The position numbers were made by a program, and so were the translations under genes. DNA of 64,000 bases, taken from Flavobacteriaceae bacterium LYZ1037 (GTDB taxonomy: Bacteria > Bacteroidota > Bacteroidia > Flavobacteriales > Flavobacteriaceae). The notes under the pieces were generated by a model. That model was not told the DNA's origin. It worked only from the letters and a program-made list of their open reading frames with translations, and ran no database searches. The stretch is from assembly GCA_003144015.1 (NCBI GenBank), contig QFWS01000001.1, positions 186,001 through 250,000 on the forward strand, written 5' to 3'. Positions 60,201 through 64,000 of the stretch are shown here, piece by piece; position 1 is the stretch's first letter; every line of letters begins with the position of its first letter.

Positions 60201-61272
60201 TGAAACACCTCCTGGTCACTGGTTTACACTTTTAAATCACGTGTCTGATCATCCACAATTTGTAAAACAATTTAACGGACAAGGAGCTGTATTAGGTCCC
60301 TTAGAGTGGGATGTAAAAACATATTTCATCTTAGGTGGTGCAATGCATGATTCGGCAATTACAGCCTGGGGAATAAAAGGTTGGTACGATTATATCAGAC
60401 CGATATCTGCGCTTCGTTATATGGCTGAAAAAGGACAAAGTACCAATCAAGCTTTAAGTAATTACGATCCAGAAGGAATTCCATTACAACCAGGATTTAT
60501 CGAGGTAGTAGAAACTGGAGATCCTTTAGCTGGAGCTTTAGATCAACATGTAGGGAAAATTAAGGTGTATAGCTGGAAAGGACCAAGTTATATTAATAAT
60601 CCTGCTACAGATCACGCTGGTGTCGATTGGATTTTGGCTGAAGATTGGTGGCCATATCAAAGACCTTCTTTTGTAACACCTCCATTTGCAGGTTATGTTT
60701 CTGGACACTCAACGTTCTCTAGAGCTGCAGCTGAAGTTATGACCTTAATGACTGGAGACGAATATTTTCCAGGAGGAATGGGAGAGTTTCATGCTAGAAA
60801 AAATGAATTCTTAGTCTTTGAAGAAGGCCCTTCTGTGGATGTAACCTTACAATGGGCAACCTATAGAGATGCTTCAGACCAATGTAGTTTATCTAGAATA
60901 TGGGGAGGAATCCATCCACCTGCTGACGATATTCCAGGACGTATAATTGGTGAAGAAATTGGAGTTGAAGCTTACGATTTTGCAGTCCCTTATTTTACAA
61001 GTCCTACGATTGGAATTGAAGAGTATGCTTTATCAAGTATATTCCCTAACCCAGTAAATTCGGGAGAGGTTATTAATATCTCTAATGCAAAACCAGATAA
61101 TAGATATGAATTATTTGATGTTAGTGGAAGATATATCAAGATAACTCATACAGATTTTAACTATCAGAATGGATCAGCAAGAGTTACCATACCTGCTTCT
61201 ACATCTTCTGGAGTATATTTCTTAAGATGGAATGGATACACTAAAAAAATCATAGTTAAAAAAGGAAACTAA
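57232..61272 (+). CDS. Secreted FG-GAP / vanadium-haloperoxidase-like chimera with T9SS sorting domain
   Basis: The 1346-aa protein has a signal peptide (1-26, ending VTAQ) and seven FG-GAP/VCBS calcium-loop repeats (for example DYDNDGHPDLFF, DFNGDGYLDLYV; about 45-410). An ASPIC/UnbV-like segment (SAIGTELTIVTNSGTF to IKWPSGTVETY) and a short Cys module (GCTDPQSCSYNPAA) follow. From about 640 to 1250 it is a PAP2/vanadium-haloperoxidase domain with the three site motifs K1049-x6-R1056-P, SGH1159 and SR1222-x5-H1228. The last 80 residues (IFPNPVNSGEVINIS to FLRWNGYTKKIIVKK) are a type A T9SS sorting signal. Activity could be haloperoxidase or phosphatase; vanadium use is inferred. Confidence 0.9.
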   Translation: MKTKLHLNLINSILIFICFSLQVTAQVFERAEAISGLGSIEQNNGVAVADYNGDNAMDIFVVAKAIDRNGVERTHSRLYRNNNDGSFTDVTDASGLTNLLIEDYSLDGVFYGFDGFKIGAYWGDYDNDGHPDLFFTNTFNVLLYRNLGDGTFEDVTVAAGFNLATSCQYTGATWFDYNNDSYLDIYISDWGGCTSNLLYRNNGNGTFTDVTVTTGIQETTARQSFVGMPYDFNGDGYLDLYVSNDFGYRNYLYMNQGGTSFVEQAAIIGLDNNFDDMGIAMGDYNNDGAFDFYITGIDETALFTNNGDNTFFENSVVNNVFGAGWAWGTKFADFDLDGDDDLFVTNGYIFEGRNAEYNKYYKNNYVEGLNNFTDESVSSNLNDLTIGIEALDFDYDNDGDLDIYVTNTDTYSYLYENKTLSFDQPNAIHYLKVSLEGTVSNKSAIGTELTIVTNSGTFKKYFNGVGFLGQSIKPVIFGLNAETVVTDLTIKWPSGTVETYNNITADTHVKATEGVGLVTLAVSPSVKVYGCTDPQSCSYNPAATVNDNSCTYLASDVITGATTSGFLKTETYSYAPTGGGTLNWQVSGGELVSGQGTNQITVKWGVNASGTVSVSEHNGVCSSPTISETVTMVLYQTPNNISVARLWNEALLEAIRKDFARPTVHARNLFHTSVAMYDVWAIYDPVARPYLMGNQVHGFTSVLESFTSNESLDASFRKAISYAAYRLLTYRFANSPGATESQERFDLLMTKMNYNKNNTSVDYQSGDPAALGNYVAQTLIDYGLVDGSREATGFDNAYYEPINPPLAPALESNTILFPNRWQPLSLETYIDQSGNLIDGDVIPFLGPEWGNVNAFALSASDRTTFQRDGDNYLVYKDPSDPPYLDNTGNSASSDAYKWNFALVSIWGAHLDPADGELWDISPASIGNIPYSSLPTNYLQYPNFYDVLNGGDISTGRNTNPVTGQPYAPQMVPRGDYTRVLAEFWADGPDSETPPGHWFTLLNHVSDHPQFVKQFNGQGAVLGPLEWDVKTYFILGGAMHDSAITAWGIKGWYDYIRPISALRYMAEKGQSTNQALSNYDPEGIPLQPGFIEVVETGDPLAGALDQHVGKIKVYSWKGPSYINNPATDHAGVDWILAEDWWPYQRPSFVTPPFAGYVSGHSTFSRAAAEVMTLMTGDEYFPGGMGEFHARKNEFLVFEEGPSVDVTLQWATYRDASDQCSLSRIWGGIHPPADDIPGRIIGEEIGVEAYDFAVPYFTSPTIGIEEYALSSIFPNPVNSGEVINISNAKPDNRYELFDVSGRYIKITHTDFNYQNGSARVTIPASTSSGVYFLRWNGYTKKIIVKKGN

Positions 61273-61294
61273 TAATTTAAACATATTAATAAAT

Positions 61295-61331
61295 ACAAAA
61301 GAGATATAAACCTAGTTTATATCTCTTTTGT
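61295..61331. terminator. Bidirectional terminator between convergent genes
   Basis: A perfect 17-bp stem (61295-61311 with 61315-61331) has a CTA loop and A/T-rich ends, serving the chimera gene and the DUF3124 gene. Confidence 0.9.
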
Positions 61332-61354
61332 TTTATTGTAAAATGGAAAGGGAT

Positions 61355-61861
61355 TTATAATTTTATTCCTTGTGTTGTAAATGAAATACCTTGCTGACCA
61401 GAGGTAGAAATCATAACAGCATCAAAAACTGGTTCATGGCTGTTTGGTTTTAAAGCCCAATCAAACACAAAATTAGCTCCTGAACCACCATGAGAGTCTT
61501 TTTCATCTATAACTATTTCTATAGTTTCTAGAGGTTTTAAAAGAATCGGATTTTCAAAATATGTTCTTATTAAATCGCCTTTAGTGTTGTAATATGAGGC
61601 TTCTAGTAGATAAACAGGCTCAGTAACACTAACATTTCTTAAACTAACTGTTACTGTCAATGCAATGGTTCTGTGTTCTGTTATACTGTATATTTCAGAA
61701 TAGACAGATAAATAACTTTTACCTTGAGCTAAACTGTCGTTTTTAGGTAGATTAACACTTCTGTTTTTCCAGTTAATTGGATTGATATCTTCGGTTCGAT
61801 TGTTTTCTTGACATGATACAGTTAGTAAACAAGTGAGCAAAAGAAGTAAAATGTATTTCAT
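61355..61861 (-). CDS. DUF3124 domain-containing lipoprotein
   Basis: This 168-aa lipoprotein has the signal MKYILLLLLTCLLTVSC, with Cys17 lipidated. The body matches DUF3124: YLSVYSEIYSITEHRTIALTVTV, VSLRNVSVTEPVYLLEASYY, LIRTYFENPILLKPLETIE and the strongly conserved GGSGANFVFDW followed by FDAVMISTSGQQGISF. It is an envelope protein of unknown function. It ends at the shared terminator with the convergent chimera gene. Confidence 0.85.
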   Translation of the reverse strand: MKYILLLLLTCLLTVSCQENNRTEDINPINWKNRSVNLPKNDSLAQGKSYLSVYSEIYSITEHRTIALTVTVSLRNVSVTEPVYLLEASYYNTKGDLIRTYFENPILLKPLETIEIVIDEKDSHGGSGANFVFDWALKPNSHEPVFDAVMISTSGQQGISFTTQGIKL

Positions 61862-61976
61862 AACACAAAGGTTTTATTAATCATTTTTATGGTCGTTTAA
61901 ATTTACAATTTTTATTGCTTTACACAATTACATTTCATTTTAATAAAGTAATTTTGCAATTCTAAAAATCAAATTT

Positions 61977-62912
61977 ATGTTACAGACAACAAACACTATT
62001 TTAATGATTCGTCCAATTAATTTTAGGATGAATGAGCAAACGGCTGTCAATAATTTTTTTCAGGAAGATTTAGATATTAAAAACACTGAAATTAATGCAA
62101 AAGCACAAGAAGAGTTTGATGCTTTTGTTAATAAATTACGTGCTGTAGGTGTAAATGTGATTGTTGAAAATGATGATAAACTCATGGATACTCCAGACTC
62201 TATATTTCCAAATAACTGGGTGAGTTTTCATGAAAATGGTAATGTAGGATTGTATCCAATGTTTGCAGAAAACAGAAGAAAAGAACGCCGTGATGAGGTT
62301 TTTATTCGATTAGAGAAAGAAGGCTTTGTTATCAATAACATTATTGATTATACTAGTGCTGAAGAGGAAGGTGTATTTTTAGAAGGTACTGGAAGTTTGC
62401 TTTTAGATCGTGTAAATAGTAAAGCTTATTGTGCCTTATCTCCAAGAGCAGATGAAGATTTGTTTATTGAGTTCTGTGAAGATTTTGAATATACGCCAGT
62501 TATTTTTACAGCCTATCAAACAGTTGAAGGTAAAAGAGAAGCTATATATCATACCAATGTGATGATGTGTTTGGCCGAAGACTTTGCAGTTATTTGTTTA
62601 GATTGTATTGATGATAAAAAAGAGCGTAAAAATGTATTAAAACATTTGAAAGAAGATGGTAAAGAAGTAATTGCTATTACGGAAGATCAAGTTGCTAATT
62701 TTGCTGGAAATATGCTTCAAGTTAGAGGAGAAAATGATAAAAGATATCTAATTATGAGTGAGGCTGCCTATACATCTTTAACAAAAGCACAAATACAAGC
62801 TATTGAAAAGCATTGCGATATCCTATCTAGTTCATTAGAAACAATTGAAACTTGTGGTGGAGGTAGTGCACGTTGTATGATGGCAGAAGTGTTCTTGCCA
62901 AAGAATGATTAA
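61977..62912 (+). CDS. ctlX: CtlX-type guanidino-group hydrolase (citrulline utilisation / arginine deiminase related)
   Basis: This 311-aa protein of the amidinotransferase/DDAH fold starts with TNTILMIRPINFRMNEQTAVNNFFQ, as in CtlX. It continues with DTPDSIFPNNWVSFHENG (substrate-binding Asp), YPMFAENRRKERR, FLEGTGSLLLDR, YHTNVMMCLAEDFAVICLD (catalytic His) and the C-terminal Cys in ETCGGGSARCMMAE. The family hydrolyses arginine- or citrulline-like substrates; the exact one here is unknown. Its 3' end overlaps the convergent kinase gene by 4 bp. Confidence 0.9.
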   Translation: MLQTTNTILMIRPINFRMNEQTAVNNFFQEDLDIKNTEINAKAQEEFDAFVNKLRAVGVNVIVENDDKLMDTPDSIFPNNWVSFHENGNVGLYPMFAENRRKERRDEVFIRLEKEGFVINNIIDYTSAEEEGVFLEGTGSLLLDRVNSKAYCALSPRADEDLFIEFCEDFEYTPVIFTAYQTVEGKREAIYHTNVMMCLAEDFAVICLDCIDDKKERKNVLKHLKEDGKEVIAITEDQVANFAGNMLQVRGENDKRYLIMSEAAYTSLTKAQIQAIEKHCDILSSSLETIETCGGGSARCMMAEVFLPKND

Positions 62913-63997
62913 TTCTGTGGGTTAGATTTTGGTAATTCAACATAAAACGTAGTACCTACATTTAAATCGCTTTCAACCCAAATTTTACCAAGATTTAACT
63001 CTACCAACTCTTTACAAATTGTGAGTCCTAAACCAGTACCTTTTTCATTTTTTGTACCAATGGTTGTGTAAGAGGTGTTTTTAAATAACTTTTCCTGATT
63101 TTCTTTAGAGATTCCAACTCCAGTATCAGAGATGCTAATAATTGATTTACCATTGCTAATATGATTAGCGATGGTAATTGTATCCCCTTCTTTACTAAAT
63201 TTAATAGCATTGGTAAGTAGGTTTTGAATAATTATCTCGACCATACTTTTATCTGCATAGACAAAATCTCTCAATGTTTTATCTCTTAAAATAATGCCTT
63301 TCTTCTCCAGCTTTTGTTCCAGTAAATTCATTTTATCTTCAAACACTTCTTGTAAATCAAATAAACTAGGACTAGGTTCAAGAGACTGCATTTGAGACTT
63401 AGACCAGTTTAATAAGTTGAATAATAATAAGGACGCATTGTTAGCGTTTTCGCTTAATTCTGGAATTAAAGTTTTAAATTCTTCTTGTGTTAAAGATCCA
63501 TCTTTTAATAAATCTATAAAACCTTTTATGGACGTTAATGAATCTTTTAAATCGTGAGAGACTATAGAAAACAACCTGTCCTTAACTTTATTAATATCTT
63601 CAAGATGTTTGGTTTGTTCGAGAATAGCTTCATTTTGAATCTCAATGCGTTTGTTTTTCTCTTCGAGTTCTCGTGTGTATTTTAAACGACTATTTCTTTT
63701 TAAATAGATAAGTATTAAAAAAGTTGAAAGAATTGCTACAGCACCTAATAATGCGTAAAAAATAATACGTAATCTATCGAATTCTTCCTGATTATTTGAA
63801 GACTCCGTTAATTGATTAGATTTTAAAGAATTGTCAATCGCTTCTTCTGTTAACACATTGTCAATTAAATTAGTGTCTTCTGGTTCAGAATAAGTTTTTT
63901 TAGAAGCATTATTAATCTGACTTTGTAATTGATAATATTCGCGTTGCCAAACAAAAGCTCTATCAAATCTTCTATTGGTTGAATCTAAAGCCTTCAT
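62909..63997 (-). CDS. Sensor histidine kinase (partial, continues past the window)
   Basis: 362 aa are visible. One membrane segment (IIFYALLGAVAILSTFLILIYL) is followed by a coiled coil (EEKNKRIEIQNEAILEQTKHL), a HisKA domain with H-box SIVSHDLKDSLTSIKGF, and an HATPase domain with N-box LLTNAIKFSKEGD, G1 ISDTGVGIS and G2 GTGLGLTICKELV. The frame stays open to the right edge and the ATG at 63997 precedes no obvious signal peptide, so the true N-terminus, perhaps with TPR-type sensor repeats, lies outside. No response regulator is visible here. Confidence 0.88.
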   Translation of the reverse strand: MKALDSTNRRFDRAFVWQREYYQLQSQINNASKKTYSEPEDTNLIDNVLTEEAIDNSLKSNQLTESSNNQEEFDRLRIIFYALLGAVAILSTFLILIYLKRNSRLKYTRELEEKNKRIEIQNEAILEQTKHLEDINKVKDRLFSIVSHDLKDSLTSIKGFIDLLKDGSLTQEEFKTLIPELSENANNASLLLFNLLNWSKSQMQSLEPSPSLFDLQEVFEDKMNLLEQKLEKKGIILRDKTLRDFVYADKSMVEIIIQNLLTNAIKFSKEGDTITIANHISNGKSIISISDTGVGISKENQEKLFKNTSYTTIGTKNEKGTGLGLTICKELVELNLGKIWVESDLNVGTTFYVELPKSNPQN

Positions 63998-64000
63998 TAA

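Noticed and set aside
1-64000. Insertion sequences, prophage or toxin-antitoxin genes
   Set aside because: No transposase, integrase, phage structural or recognisable toxin gene was found among the readable frames.

Overview
The window is AT-rich, gene-dense chromosomal DNA from a member of the Bacteroidota, most likely a marine or host-associated Flavobacteriaceae. The evidence is gliding/type IX secretion genes (gldJ, porU, porV), a C-terminal T9SS sorting domain, M56/BlaI regulators, DUF3078, GSIII glutamine synthetase and a CtlX-type hydrolase. Repeated flavobacterial promoter boxes (TTG, 17-23 bp, TAnnTTTG) and the lack of Shine-Dalgarno sequences agree with this. Genus cannot be fixed from the sequence alone. 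I see no transposase, phage gene, rRNA or CRISPR array.

Layout. 1-16 kb is housekeeping: a BlaR1-like M56 protein and its BlaI repressor with two operators, a Ca/Na antiporter, glnN, two small or beta-barrel exported proteins, purM, a DUF3078 protein, B12-dependent nrdJ, an orphan ABC ATPase with a small membrane partner, prfA, pyrF and a BtuF-like protein. 16-22.9 kb holds a DUF4197 lipoprotein, the fused B12 mutase icmF, an 11-cysteine mini-protein next to a SigZ-like ECF sigma factor with a Cys-rich tail, a 43-aa gene with its own promoter, and an acyl-CoA dehydrogenase. 22.9-30 kb holds anmK and a run of co-directional genes: amino-acid dehydrogenase, nhaD, exbB, exbD, tonB, folC. A tRNA-Val(TAC) follows, and its 3' end plus terminator is duplicated 169 bp downstream.

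30.4-43.4 kb is a catabolic island for hydroxyproline-containing (collagen-like) peptides. An AraC regulator is divergent from an operon encoding a DapA-family deaminase, a semialdehyde dehydrogenase, a DUF885 peptidase, 4-hydroxyproline epimerase, a DadA-like oxidase and aminopeptidase P. A convergent set encodes a trans-3-hydroxyproline dehydratase (Cys to Thr variant of the racemase fold), a pyrroline-2-carboxylate reductase and an S28 prolyl-type peptidase. Together these could take trans-4-hydroxyproline to 2-oxoglutarate and trans-3-hydroxyproline to proline. Inside the operon sits a four-helix-bundle gene flanked by inverted 8-bp-period arrays that contain a 13-bp perfect inverted repeat, which looks like a tiny insertion cassette.

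43.4-64 kb: murF, gldJ, porU-porV, cytidine deaminase, pdhA and the E2 gene of pyruvate dehydrogenase, an M28 peptidase, an SDR, a 1346-aa secreted FG-GAP/vanadium-haloperoxidase-like chimera with a T9SS signal, a DUF3124 lipoprotein, ctlX, and a sensor kinase cut by the right edge. The T9SS parts here belong to the machine expected to export and process the chimera.

The most novel-looking items are the four-helix-bundle cassette (36925-37404), the Cys-rich peptide/SigZ pair (20556-21278), the hydroxyproline island beside a duplicated tRNA end, and the haloperoxidase chimera.
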